From assembly GCF_000715075.1 (NCBI RefSeq), contig NC_134102.1, positions 108,822,001 to 108,886,000 of the forward strand: a stretch of 64,000 bases of DNA, read 5' to 3'. The position numbers and the translations under genes are program-made. Shown one piece after another: positions 35,113 through 47,900 of this stretch. The notes under the pieces were generated by a model, which saw only the letters and a program-made list of their open reading frames with translations, had not been told where the DNA came from and searched no databases. Numbering within the stretch: position 1 is the stretch's first letter; every line of letters begins with the position of its first letter. The DNA is from Nicotiana tabacum (taxonomy: Eukaryota > Streptophyta > Magnoliopsida > Solanales > Solanaceae).

Positions 35113-36547
35113 ATCCGCCTGGCATGGTCGCAGGCCTCTAGTCCAAGTATATCATACAGGATCAATCAAATAATTACACATGTATATGATAAATGAAGTA
35201 GAATTCACATGCTCCTGCACTGGTATAAATAATACATCATAGAGTAGGCATGTGCAAAGTGCACTATCACAACTCAAATCAACATTTAACGCAGAAATAG
35301 TAACTACCCAGTTTATTCAGGAATTAGCCTCTTTGTAACTTCAAGTATAACCCAGATAGTTCTCAACAAAGGTACGAATAAGAGAAACGTCATAACTTTA
35401 CACTTAACCGTCAACTCTAAGCACATCTGTCACGACCCAAAATCCCACCACAGGCGTCGTGATGGCATTTAGTCTCTAAGACTAAGTAAGCCGATTATAA
35501 TTATAATTTAAGCCAAATTATTTTTTAAATAGAAACTAACAGCGGAAATACTTACCAACAACCTCCCAAGACTGGTAATACTGAGTCATAAACTCTAACT
35601 GAATACATGAAATTATCTCAGGGATCGAATACTCAATATTGTTTGTATAATAATTAACAGTACAATAAAATAGAAAGACTCCAAGGGACTGCGGCGACCA
35701 AGCAGCTCTACCTTAAATCCTTGCGATCACACTCTAACTCTGTCTTAGTCCGATATCTCAAATACATGGCTCTGCACAAAAATATGCAGAAGTGTAGTAT
35801 GAGTACACCATGGTCGGTACCCAGTAAGTATCAAGACTAACCTCAGTAGAGTAGTGACGAGGTACAGTCGAGACACTCACCAGTCTAATAACCTGTGCAA
35901 TATAGTATACAAAAATATTAGGAAATAAATAACAATGATGGCAACAATAATCAACCAGTGATATACATAGCACGGCGACAAGAACACCATTAATATCGCT
36001 CAACAAATAATAAATACAAGTACACCCAATTAAATCAAGTCCTTCAAATAAATATCTTTCACATATATTCTTCCAAATAACTCTCTTTCAAGTATAATTT
36101 TCTCAAATAAATATTATAAATACAAGTACACCCAATTAAATCAAGTCCTTCAAATAAATATCTTTCACATACATTCTTCCAAATAACTCTGTTTCAAATA
36201 TAATTTCCTCAAATATAATTTCTTTCAATAAATCTCTTTCAAATATAATTTCCTCAAATAAATATTTTTCAAATATAATTCTTTCAAATAATACTTTTTG
36301 AATAAAATCCCTTCCAAATAAATATTTTGAATATAATTCTTTCAATTAAAAGTCACCATGTGACACCCCATTTCATAATCATAAAAATACGAGTCTCGGC
36401 CCACTCTCATATTTTCACGTCATTTCGTGCCCATAATTAAATCATCATATTTTCCCGGCACCTCGTGCCCACTTTTCATATCACATCTGCACGGACAGTT
36501 CACGTGCCAATAATAAAACCATCATATTTTCCCCGGCACTTCGTGCT

Positions 36548-39500
36548 TGACTTGTTTCTCCCAATCTTTATCCTCTGTGTCTTGGGTCATTGATTCAGGT
36601 GCATCAGATCATATTTCTGGTAACAAATCTCTTTTCACTACTATTTCGTATTCTCAATCTCTTCCAAAAGTCACAATGGCCAATGGGTCTCAAACCATGG
36701 CAACTGCAATAGGTCAAGCAAGCCTAATTCCTTTCTTACCTTTAGATTCAGTCCTTTATGTTCCCAATAGTCCTTTTAATCTCATAGTTATTAGTCGCTT
36801 AGCCAAATCACTTAAATGCACTGTTTTATTTCTTGATGACCATGTTTTTATACAGGAACGCAGTACGGGACAGATTATTGGTACCGGGCGTGAATCAAAC
36901 GGCCTTTATTACCTTATCCTTGCTAAATCACATGGGCTCACATCTTGTCTTCCTTCTACAACTTGTTCTGTTACTGATTCACCAAATTTATTACATAAAC
37001 GGTTGGGACATCCCAGTTTGTCAAAACTTCAGAAAATGGTATTTGGTTTATCTCACCTGTCAGCTCTAGAGTGTGAGTCATGTCAGCTCAGTAAGCATAC
37101 CCGCTCCCATTTCCCTCGGCGTCTTGATAATCGAGGAGAGTCACCTTTTAATTTAGTCCATTAAGATGTTTAGGGTCCTAGTCGGGTCAGTTCCACCTTG
37201 GGATTCCGCTACTTTATCAGTTTCATTGATGATTATTCCAGGTGCACTTGGATATTTTTGATAAAAAATTGATCTGAGTTGTATTTTATTTTTCAGACCT
37301 TCCACGCTGAAATTCAAAATCAATATGGGGTTTCTATTCCTACATTTCGTAGTGATAATGCCCGAGAGTATTTTGTCTTCCCCATTTCAGTAGTTTATGA
37401 AATCTCATGGGATTATTCATCAAACATCTTGTCCGTACACATCTCAACAAAATGGGGTAGCTGAAAGAAAGAATAGACATCTTATTGAAATTGCTCGTAC
37501 CCTACTCATACAATCTCATGCTCCGTTGCGTTTTTGGGGGGATGCAGTTCTTACATCTTGCTATCTTATTAATCGTATGCCATCTTCAGCTATCCAGAAC
37601 CAAGTTCCATTCTCTGTCATGTTTTTCCACTTACCTTTGTTCTCTCTTCCACCCCGTATCTTTGGAAGCACTTGTTTTGTCCATAACCTTACTACATGAA
37701 CAGATAAGTTAGCTCCTCGTGCTCTTAAGTACGTATTTCTGGGTTTCTCGAGAACACAAAAGGGTTATCAATGCTACTCTCCTGACCTCCAGCGGTACCT
37801 TATGTCCATTGATATTACCTTCTTTGAAACCCAATCATACTTCACAGGTTCAGGTCATCACTTAGATATTTCTGAGGTATTACCAGTTTCATCTTTTGGA
37901 GATTCAGTCACTCCAGCTCCACCACCTACAACTCCAGTTGTAGCTCTACCACCTATAGCTCTAGTTCCACCACCTACATCTCCGGTTGTAGATCCATCAC
38001 ATATAGCTCCAGTTCCTCCACATAATCCAGTTCAACCTTCTGCAGCTCCACCACTCTTGACTTATCATCGTCGTCCACATCCAGCATCAGGCCCAGATGA
38101 TTCACGCCCCGCATCAGATTCTGCACCTACTGCGGACTTGTCTCCTCTTAGTCAACCAATTGCACTCCGCAAAGGTGTACGATCCACACTTAATCCTAAT
38201 CCACACTATGTCGGTTTAAGTTATCATCGTCTGTCGTCACCTCATTATGCTTTTATATTTTCTTTGTCCACTGTTTCTATCCCTAAGTCTATAAGTGAGG
38301 CACTATCTCATCCAAGATGGCGACATGCTATGATTGACGAGATGTCTACTTTACATGCCAGTGACACTTGGGAGCTTGTTCCTCTTCCTACAAGTAAGTC
38401 TATTGTTGGTTGTCGTTGGGTTTATGCCATCAAAGTCGGGCCGGATGGCCAAGTTGATCGGCTTAAGGCTCGTCTTGTTGCAAAAGGATATCCTCAGATT
38501 TTTGGGCTTGATTATAGTGATACTTTCTCTCCCGTAGCTAAAGTAGCATCAGTTCATCTCTTTTTTTCCATGGTTGTTTTACATCATTGGCCTCTTTATC
38601 AGTTAGACATTAAGAATGCTTTTCTCCACGGTGATCTTGAGGAAGAAGTTTATATGGAGCAACCACCTGGTTTTGTTGCTCAGGGGGAGTTTAATGGTTG
38701 TGTGTGCAAATTGCGCAGGTCACTATATGGTTTGAAACAGTCCCCTCGAGCTTGGTTTGGTAAGTTCAGCATAATTATTCAGGAGTTCGGCATGACTCGT
38801 AGTGAGGCTGATCACTCTGTATTTTATCGGTATTCTGCTCCTAATCTGTTTATTTATCTAGTGATTTATGTTGATGATATTATTATTACTGGTAATGATC
38901 AGGATGGTATTACTAATCTTAAGCAACATCTCTTTCAGCACTTTCAGACTAAGGATCTGGACAGATTAAAGAATTTTCTAGGTATTGAGGTCGCTCAGTC
39001 TAGCTCAGGTATTGTTATTTCACAGCGGAAGTATGCCTTAAACAATTCTTGAGGAGACTGGAATGATGGGTTGCAGACCTATTGACTCTCCTATGGATCT
39101 GAATGCTAAGCTTCTGCCTGGACAGGGGGAGCCTCTTAGAGACCCTACGAGATATAGGAGGTTGGTTGGCAAATTGAATTACCTCACAGTGACTAGACCT
39201 GACATTTCTTTTCCGGTGAGTGTTGTAAGTCAGTTTATGGATTCTCCCTGTGATAGTCACTGGGATGCAGTTGTTCGCATTCTTCGGTATATAAAGTCAG
39301 CTCCAGGCAAAGGATTACTATTCGAGGATCGAGGCCACGAGCAGATTGTTGGGTACACAGATGCTGATTGGGCAGGATCACCTTTTGATAGACGTTCTAC
39401 GTCTGGATATTGTGTTCTAGTAGGAGGTAACTTGGTCTCGTGGAAGAGCAAGAAATAGAATGTAGTTGCTCGATCTAGCGCCGAAGCCGAATATCGGGCC

Positions 39501-39824
39501 ATGGCTATGGCGACGTGTGAGTTAGTTTGGGTCAAGCAGTTGCTCAAGGAGTTAAAGTTCGGAGAAATCAGCAAGATGGAACTAGTGTGTGATAACCAAG
39601 TTGCTCTTCATATTGCATCAAATCTGGTGTTCCATGAGAGGACTAAACACATTGAGATCGACTGTCACTTTGTCAGAGAAAAAATACTTTCAGGAGATAT
39701 TGTTAAAAAGTTTGTAAAGTCGAATAATCAACTAGCAGATATTTTCACTAAGTCTCTTTCTGGTTCTCGTATTAGTTACATGTGTAACAAGCTCAGTACA
39801 TATGATGTGTATGCACCGGCTTGA
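36548..39824 (+). pseudogene. Copia pol polyprotein remnant
   Basis: Domains in order: protease WVIDSGASDHIS (about 36576-36611), GAG-pre-integrase HKRLGHPS (about 36995) with CESCQLSKH, integrase core (FRSDNARE, then HQTSCPYTSQQNGVAERKNRH), reverse transcriptase (CRWVYAIKVGPDG, IKNAFLHGDLEEEVYMEQPPGF, YGLKQSPRAW, catalytic YVDDI), RNase H (YTDADWAGSPFDRRSTSGYC, then ARSSAEAEYRAM and TKHIEIDCHFVRE). Stops break it at about 37162, 37174, 37271, 37697 and 39456; frameshifts lie near 37390 and 39046. It cannot encode a working polyprotein. Confidence 0.9.
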
Positions 39825-39831
39825 GGGGGAG

Positions 39832-39979
39832 TGTTAGTTTACAGATATGTATAGTGTAGTCTTGTCCCACATTGAAAGAGGAGTAATATCTCCTTGTGGT
39901 GTATAACTATAAATAGGGACCTCTTGTATTGTATTTATCATCCAATATCAATAACATATTTTCTCTCGTGCCTTCTCAC
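39832..39979 (+). repeat. Copia 3' LTR, short (about 148 bp)
   Basis: It starts TGTTAGTTTACAGATATG right after the polypurine tract TTGAGGGGGAG (39821-39831), has a TATAAATAGGGACC promoter-like motif near 39909, and runs to about 39979. There the sequence rejoins the host LTR (ACAATATCAATAGCCACCC, also at about 46327). The end cannot be fixed to the base. Such short LTRs occur in some plant copia groups. Confidence 0.7.
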
Positions 39980-42211
39980 AATATCAATAGCCACCCTTAT
40001 CGCTCCTATAGCCACCCTTATCACTTCGCCCAGACAATATCTCAACACATATAACAATAGTGAAATGTCACCCTTATACCCACATAATATCAACAGTGGA
40101 ATTCCACCCTTATATCCTCGAAATAACAACTCACACAATACAATAATTTACACGAAAAATTATCACGGCAACATAACAAAATCAACTCATATCACAATTT
40201 GCCTAATGGCCACAACCAATTCCAAAGAATACAACAAATCAATTAATTTCAAAACAAATAGCCTAAGGCTCCACACAATCTGTATAAAACCTCAAAACAA
40301 ATAACATATATAAAAATTACTCAACATAAGACAACACCTTCATTAATACACATTCTCAATAATTATACAAATACCTCTTCTTAAGCTCATTTAATTAATT
40401 ATTTACAGAGGAAAAAAGTCCATAATGAGATTAAATTCCAAGAAATATCAAACCAACAAACTCACGGAATTACATAAATATTCAAATAACAATCACATCA
40501 AATATTCATATAAAAACAAATTCAACAAATAAGGATTGAGGCATGGCAAATAGATGATTTAATAAATGCCAATAATTATCCAATTTACTACACAATAATG
40601 CCTAAGACTTTAACCCAATAAAATTTGCACATATAAGTTCGAGTACATACTCGTCACCTCGCGTACACGGCATTTTAAATTTCACAAATAGCACATAAGA
40701 CTCGATACCTAAGGGGTAATTCCCCCACTCAAGGTTAGGCAAGATACTTACCTTTTTGAAGTTATGTCGATATTACAAAATCACCTTCTTGCTTGAATTG
40801 ACCTCCGGATCGCTCAAATCTATCCAAATTAATTGTATAACTTCATTAAAATTCATCGGAAATAATTCTGGATAATAAAACGTCGACTTAGAAATTTATC
40901 CTAAAAAGTCAACAAAAGTCAACGCGAGGCTCGCCTCTCGGAACCGGACAAAATTTTTATGAAATCCGAACACCCATTCCGATACGAGGTCAACCATACC
41001 AATGAATTTCTTGAAACTCCCACGAAATATCGCCACAAACTGAGCTCCCAAAGTCCAAAAATGAAATAATACTCTAACCCTCGGTTTTATAATACACAAT
41101 ATTACCCCTCATTGTAATGACCGTACAATTTTTGTGCGGTCCGCACATTCCAGGTGCTGCGGTCGCACTTTTGAAACTTTGACTACTAGGTTTCAGTAAA
41201 TTGACCATAACTTTCTCTACAAATGCCTAAATGATGATTGGTTAACCTTTCTGGAAACTACATTCAAAGAGCTACAACTTTAGTTTTTGGATCATCTCTA
41301 AATTTCTTGTAGATTAAAAGATATAAGCTTCCGAAATCGAACCATCGAACCTGAAAATCTCATTAATGCGGCCGCGAGAGAAATTGTGCGGACCGCACAA
41401 TTTCAATTGCGGACAGCACAATTTCAAGTGCGGTCCGCACAATTACCACTGCCTCCACACTTTGGGAGTTTACGGTTGCACATCCGTACTCCAAAATGTG
41501 CCCTTCGCACTTCAACTGTGCGAAAACATCAGCGGAGTGCCGAAATGCCCAAACTCGTTCAAAACTCACCTTGAAACTCACCCGAGCCAAGCGGGACCTC
41601 AACCAAACATACCAATAAGTCCTAAAACATAACACAAACCTGATCGAGGCCTCAAACCATATCAAACAATGTCAAAACTATGAATCACACCACAAATCGA
41701 ACTCATAAATTTCCAAATCTTCCAACTTCCGAAACTCGTGCCGAAACATATCAAATCAATTCAAGATGACTTCAAATTTTGCACACGAGTCATAAATGAC
41801 ATAATGGAGGTATTCAAATTTTCAGAATTGGATTCCGGCCCCGTTATAAAAAAGTCAACCCCTTGGTCAAACTTTCAAACTTAAATTTCTATTTTAGCTA
41901 TTTCAAGCCTAATTTAGCTACGGGCTTTCAAATAATTTTTCGGACACGCTCCTAAGTCCAAAATCACCATACGGAGCTATTGGAATCATCAAAACTCTAT
42001 TCCGGGGTCGTTTGCTCAAATATCTACTCTCCGGTGAACTCTTTTCTTTTAAGCTTCTTAAATAAGATTTATTCTTCCAATTTGATCCTGAATCGTCCGA
42101 AAACCAAACTCGACCACACACGCAAGTCATAATACACATCACAAAGCTACTTGGGACCTTAAGTCACTGAACGAGATGCTAATTCACAAAATGACAAGTC
42201 GTGTCGTTACA

Positions 42212-43400
42212 TTCTCCTCCTCTTAAACATACGTTCGTCCTCGAACGTGCCAAGAATCTTTCTGAGGACTTTAATTTACTAAGTGTATTTACTAAAACAC
42301 AAACTTGTGGGTGATTCTATGTCATCGCAAATTTAACATGGATCCGAATGCCATCTCGGTTGAAGATTGCTTCTTTCATCCATACTTATAAACTTTAAAA
42401 CCAAATTTGTTACACTCCAAACATTTTAAAATGGCTTGACTTTTCACATTAATACACGGTATTAGTCTGAACCGACTATAACAACTCGTTCCTATGCACA
42501 CATTATTCGTATGCCCATAACCACATCTCTGATCATAATAGATGTTCATAATTAATTCTAGTATCATCAATTAACCTCAAATTAACCAAAACCTCATTTC
42601 GAACTTTTCACAACACTGACAGCAAAACGTGAGGCATGAATACCTCATAATTATTTATCCGACTTAACGAGTCACCTGGGCACTCGTCTCGTATGCTAAA
42701 ACTCAATAATTACAACACGAATATGGCAAACTATGCGCCGAGAAACACATATAAGAATTATCAAATAAGCCTAACAGACATAACTCCCTTTCAGTACTAT
42801 AATACAAATTAAATTTTACAAAAGGAGAATTTAAAACACGTGAATTTAACCACAAGGATCTCATCCTTATATAACTTTCACCGCAGCTTGTAGCTCGGTT
42901 TAAACATTTTACATAATATTAAAATGCAAGAATCCCATCCTCAGCTCCGAGTCACAAGTAATATGCACGTTGTGCCAACTAAAAATTTTCATTTTCTTCT
43001 CTTTAATAATTTCCGTTAAACAAAATCACAACACATAAAGAACTCCCATATCGGTAGGGCATTAAATTCATAAAATTGAAATCAATTATCTTGAAATTAC
43101 ATCAAAACCAACTGTAGTGAGTAATAGAAAGTCACTTTTAGACTCATAGCCCTCAATAGTGTGCAAAACAAAATGACAGACGCGGTCTAACACCATCAAA
43201 TCTCCCAATAGGGATAAATACGTGAGTGGTGTACAAATCACAAACGCGCCCTCTATGGAGCATGATAGGAGGTCTCACCTCGATAATCAGAATTGAATCA
43301 AAATAAGAATAGGGCTCCTCTATTATGGATTAAATCATACCAGTAATGACACCATCTGGTATAGCGCCCTTAGCCATACATAGAAAATTTATCAACGGGC
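42212..43400 (-). other. Inner element interior, 3' part without pol
   Basis: Between the polypurine tract and the gag/protease remnant I find no reverse transcriptase, RNase H or integrase motif on either strand. The piece near 43370-43400 looks like the start of a protease region (DGVITGM on the minus strand) and then similarity is lost. Most of pol is therefore deleted. Confidence 0.6.
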
Positions 43401-43489
43401 CGGGCCTCCCCCTCTAGGGTGCCCTCTACCCGCTTGTCCTCCACCCCTAACTGGCTATGTATGTGGGGTAGTAACTGAAATAAGGCCCG

Positions 43490-44420
43490 TAGCATGAGTG
43501 TTCTGATGAAATTCGCCTTCCTCAAGTCTGGGACAACCTCTCATGGTGTGCCTACTATCACCACACTCATAAAAACCCCTCAACGGGCGCGGCTGCTCAT
43601 ACTGATTCTGTGCCGGATAACTGGAATAACCATTGTAAGAACCCCGTATCGGTGGTGCACTAAAAGTATTAACTGGAGCACTACGAGTATTCTAAATTGC
43701 GGACTGGGCTGACCGACTGCCCGAGCCGCCGCCATGATGATTCATAGATGCACAATAGAATCCAATGAATCCTCTAGAGTTCCGAGGCCTTTTGGCCTCC
43801 TTAGACTCATTTTCCTCTCATTTTCCTCACTTCAAACACGTTCTAACATTTTGGCAATCTCTACTACTTATTTAAATGGAATGTCAGTCTGCAACTCTCG
43901 AGCCATACATATTTTAAAATCATAATTGAGCCCTTCAATGAATCTGCGGACTCGCTCTCTTACTATATGAACCAAAATAGGTGAATGGAGGGCTAACTCA
44001 CTGAACCTGATGGCATATTCTGACTTTGTCATGGTGCCCTGAGGCAACTGTTCAAATTCTGTGCGCCACGTATCCCAAGAGTCTGGGGAACAAACTCTTT
44101 CAAAAACATCTCCAAAAATTGAGCCCAAGTTAGTGGCATTGCACTGGTTGGTCTACCTTATTCATAAACTTGCCACCATTGATACGCTGCTCCTGACAAC
44201 TGAAATGTAGTAAAGGTAACTCCAATCACTTCCACACTACCCATGGTGCGGAGAATACGATGACACTTTTCCATAAATCCCCCGGCATCCTCGGTATCTG
44301 TGCCACTGAAGGTAGGTGGACTATACCTCTTAAATCTCTCAAGTCTCTTTGGTTTTTCTTCTGATTCCTCTGGCCTGACCTCAGGCTGAACCGGAATAAC
44401 AAGTTGCACCGGCGCCACAC
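43490..44420 (-). pseudogene. Gypsy gag remnant with damaged zinc knuckle
   Basis: On the minus strand, MAPVQLVIPVQPEV (from 44418) leads into LERFKRYSPPTFSGTDTEDAGGFMEKCHRILRTMG, then FQLSGAAYQWWQVYE, and a stop. The next part resumes at 44128 in another frame (FVPQ-region replaced, WRTEFEQLPQGTMTKSEYAIRFSELALHSP, RVRRFIEGL). Around 43535-43575 is a zinc-knuckle-like FYECGDSRHTMRGCP, where the first Cys of CX2CX4HX4C is Phe. This is the Retrotrans_gag family typical of Tekay/Del-like chromoviruses. Stops and frameshifts make it non-functional. Confidence 0.8.
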
Positions 44421-44960
44421 ACGGAACCTGACCAATGTAAACCTATTGCTCTGGAGTACGGGCGGTAGGAGTCTGAGCTCCTCCCCCTATCTATGAAATA
44501 TTTGGTGAAACGGAGATCAATCCTGAATGAGTTAATGTACCAAACATGTATAGGAACTGTGCTAAAGTCTCCTGAATTCTAGGGGTAATAACAGGTGTCT
44601 CTAGTACTTGTTCCCTAACTGGAGCTACTGGAGGCTCTTGAACCGCTACTCTGATAGGTGCTTTAACTACGGCACGTGCCATTCCTCGACCTTTACCTTA
44701 TCCCCGGCCTCTTACGGCCCTAGAAGAATGCGCGGGTGTCTGCTCAGCTAACCCGGTAGCGCGTCTCCTCACCATCCGTGATAGAATAGAAATACAAAGT
44801 CTCAAACTCCAAAATCAACAAATTTTGCACTACATGAATAAAAGAAGTGGAAATTTCCTAACAGTTCTATAGCCTTTCGAAGATAAGTACAGACGTCTCC
44901 GTACCGATCTGCAAGACTCTACTAGACTCGTTCGTGACTCGTAAAACTTATGAACCTAGA

Positions 44961-44972
44961 GCTCTGATACCA
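44961..44972 (-). other. Primer-binding site, initiator-Met tRNA (inner element)
   Basis: On the minus strand it reads TGGTATCAGAGC, exactly complementary to the 3' end of plant initiator-Met tRNA, three bases after the 5' LTR. Confidence 0.85.
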
Positions 44973-44975
44973 ACT

Positions 44976-47900
44976 TGTCACGAACCAAAATCCCACCACA
45001 TGCGTCGTGATGGCACTTAGTCTCTAAGAATAAGTAAGCCGATTATAATTACAATTCAAGCCAAATTTCTTTTTTAAATAGAAACTAACAGCGGAAATAC
45101 TTACAAACAACCTCCCAAGACTGGTAATACTGAGTCACGAACTCTAACTGAATATATGAAATTATCTTAGGGATCGAATACTCAATACTTTTTGAATAAT
45201 AATTAACAGTATAATAAAATAGAAAGACTCCAAGGGACTGTGGCTACCAAGCAGCTCTACCTTGAATCCTTGTGATCCCACTCTAACTCCGTCCGAGTCC
45301 GATATCTCAAATACTTGGCTCTGCACAAAAATATGCAGAAGTGTAGTATGAGTACACCACGGTCGGTACCCAGTAAGTATCAAGAAAAACTCAGTGGAAT
45401 AGTGACGAGGTACAGTCGAGACATTCACCAATTTAATAACTTGTGCAATATAGTATACAAAAATAATAGGAAATAAATAACAATGATGGCAACAATAATC
45501 AACCAGTGATATACACATCAGGGCGACAAGAACACCATTAATATCGCTCAACAAATAATAAATACAAGTACACCCAATTAAATCAAGTCCTTCAAATAAA
45601 TATCTTTCACATATATTCTTCAAAATAACTCTCTTTCAAATATAATTTTCTCAAATAAATATATTTCAAATATAAGTCTTTCAAATATAATTTCCTCAAA
45701 TAAATATCTGTCAAATATAATTCTTTCAAATAATAGTTTTTGAATAAAAACACTTCCAAATAAATATTTTGAATATAATTCTTTCAATTAAAAGTCACCA
45801 TGTGACACCCCATTTCATAAACATAAAAATATGAGTCTCAGCCAACTCTCATATTTTCACGACACTTCGTGTCCATAATTAAATCATCACATTTTCCCGG
45901 TACCTCGTGCCCACTTTTCATATCACATCTGCACGGACAGTTCACGTGCCAATAATAAAACCATCATATTTTCCCCGGCACTTCGTGCCCACGTTTCATA
46001 TCTCAACTGCACGGACAATTCACGTGCCAATATCATCATTATTTACTCACGGCACCTCGTGCCCACATTTCTTTTCATAATCCGCCTTGCTATAACCACA
46101 GGCTCCCAATTTCAACATAAATCAGACTATTATCAATTTACCAACAACAAGACAAATTGCATAAGGTATAAAAATAAACACAAGAAAAATCACAACATTA
46201 CATAAAAATCACCAATGCAACCACTTCACATCACCACATATCATCCCTGACAATAGCCACATTTATCTCTCCTATATCCACCCTTATCACTCCTATAATA
46301 GCCTACCTTATCCCTCCGTCCTCACAATATCAATAGCCACCCTTATCGCTCCTATAGCCACCCTTATCTCTTCTATAGCCACCCTTATCACTCCGCACAG
46401 ATAATATCCCAACACATATAACAATAGTGAAATGCCATCCTTATACCCACATAATATCAACAGAGGAATGCCACCCTTATATCCTCAAAATAACAACTCA
46501 CACAACACAACAATTTACACGAAAAATTATCATGGCAACATAACAAAATCAACTCATATCACAATTTGCCCAATGGCCACAACAAATTTCAAAGAATACA
46601 ACAAATCAATTAATTACAAAATATATAATCGAAGGCTCCACACAATGTGTATAAGACCTCAAAACAATTAACATAAATAGAAATTGCTCAGCATAAGGCA
46701 ACGCCTTCATTAATCCACATTCTCAATAATTATATAAACACCTCTTCTTAAGCTCATTTAATTAATTATTTACAGAGGAAAAAATCTATAATGAGATTAA
46801 ATTCCAAAAAATATCAAACCAACAAACTCACGGAATTACATAAATATTCAAATAACAATCACATCAAATTGTCATATAAAAATAAATTCAACAAACAAGG
46901 ATTGAGGCATGGCAAATAGATGATTTAATAAATGCCAATAATTATCCAATTTACTACACAATAATGCCTAAGACTTTAACCCAATAAAATTTGCACATAT
47001 AAGCCCGAGTACGCACATGTCACCTCGCGTACACGACTTTTCATATTTCACAAATGGCACATAAGACTCGATGCATAAGGGGTAATTCCCCCACTCAAGG
47101 TTAGGCAAGATACTTATATTTTTGAAGTTATGCCGATATTCCAAAATAACCTTCTTGCTTGAATTGACCTCTAAACCGCTCAAATCTATCTAAATTAATT
47201 GTATAACTTCATTAAAATTCATCGGAAACAATTCCGGATAATAAAACGTCGACTTAGAAATTTATCCTAAAAATTCAACAAAAGTCAAAGCGGGGCTCGC
47301 CTCTCGGAACCCGACATAATTTCCATAAAATTCGAACACCCATTCCGATACGAGGTCAACCATACTAATTTTATCCAAATTCGACTCTGAATCGGTATTC
47401 AAATCCCAAAAATTCATTTTTATGAAATTTCTACAATTTTTCCCAAATTTCCATCTCAAAATACTGATTAAATGATGAAAGCAATGATATATTCATATAT
47501 GTTAACAAAATCTGAGTTAGAATCACTTACCCCGATGAATTTCCTGAAAATCCCACGAAATATCGCCACAAACCGAGCTCCCAAAGTCCAAAAATAAAAT
47601 AATACCCTAACCCTCGGTTTTATAATATAGAATCTGACCCCTCATTGTGCTGACCGCACAATTTTTGTGCGGCCTGCACATTCCAGGTTCTGCGGTCACA
47701 CTTCAAATTGTGCGGCCGCACTTTTAAAACTCTAACTACTAGGTTTTAGTAAATTGACCATAACTTTATCTACAAATATCCAAATGAAGTTTGGTTTACT
47801 TTTCTGGAGACTAAATTCAAGGGGCTACAACTTCCATTTTTGGATCATCTCCTAATTCCTTACAGATTAAAAGATATAAGCTTCCGAAGTCGGACAATCG

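Larger units (their letters stand above)
34127..35427 (-). other. Outer element interior, 3' part (non-coding)
   Basis: The first hundred bases are shared with the corresponding part of the inner element (ATTCGTCCTCGAACGTGC in both, near 34148 and 42230). No pol or integrase sequence is recognisable. A 41-42 bp tandem repeat lies near the right side. The stretch ends at the left boundary of the nested inner element. Confidence 0.6.
36548..39979 (+). mobile_element. Ty1/copia element, 5'-truncated, inserted in the inner 3' LTR
   Basis: Plus-strand order is protease, GAG-pre-integrase, integrase, reverse transcriptase, RNase H, polypurine tract and a short 3' LTR. This order defines copia. The 5' LTR and gag are gone; the sequence starts abruptly at 36548 in pol. 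About 330 bp of the host LTR is missing at the same join, so a single deletion probably removed the left flank and the copia 5' end. Orientation is opposite to the host element. Confidence 0.85.
35428..42211 (-). repeat. 3' LTR of the inner element, interrupted by a copia fragment
   Basis: 35428-36547 matches 44976-45990 of the sister LTR and about 39980-42211 matches about 46325-48764. The piece equivalent to about 45990-46322 is missing at the copia insertion. A 106-bp tandem duplication (starting 36011 and 36117) is present only in this copy. Without the insert the LTR would be close to the 3.8 kb of its partner. Confidence 0.85.

Noticed and set aside
36548..39979. Endogenous pararetrovirus
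   Set aside because: Domain order protease-integrase-RT-RNase H, a polypurine tract and a short LTR identify copia; no movement protein or coat-protein features were seen.
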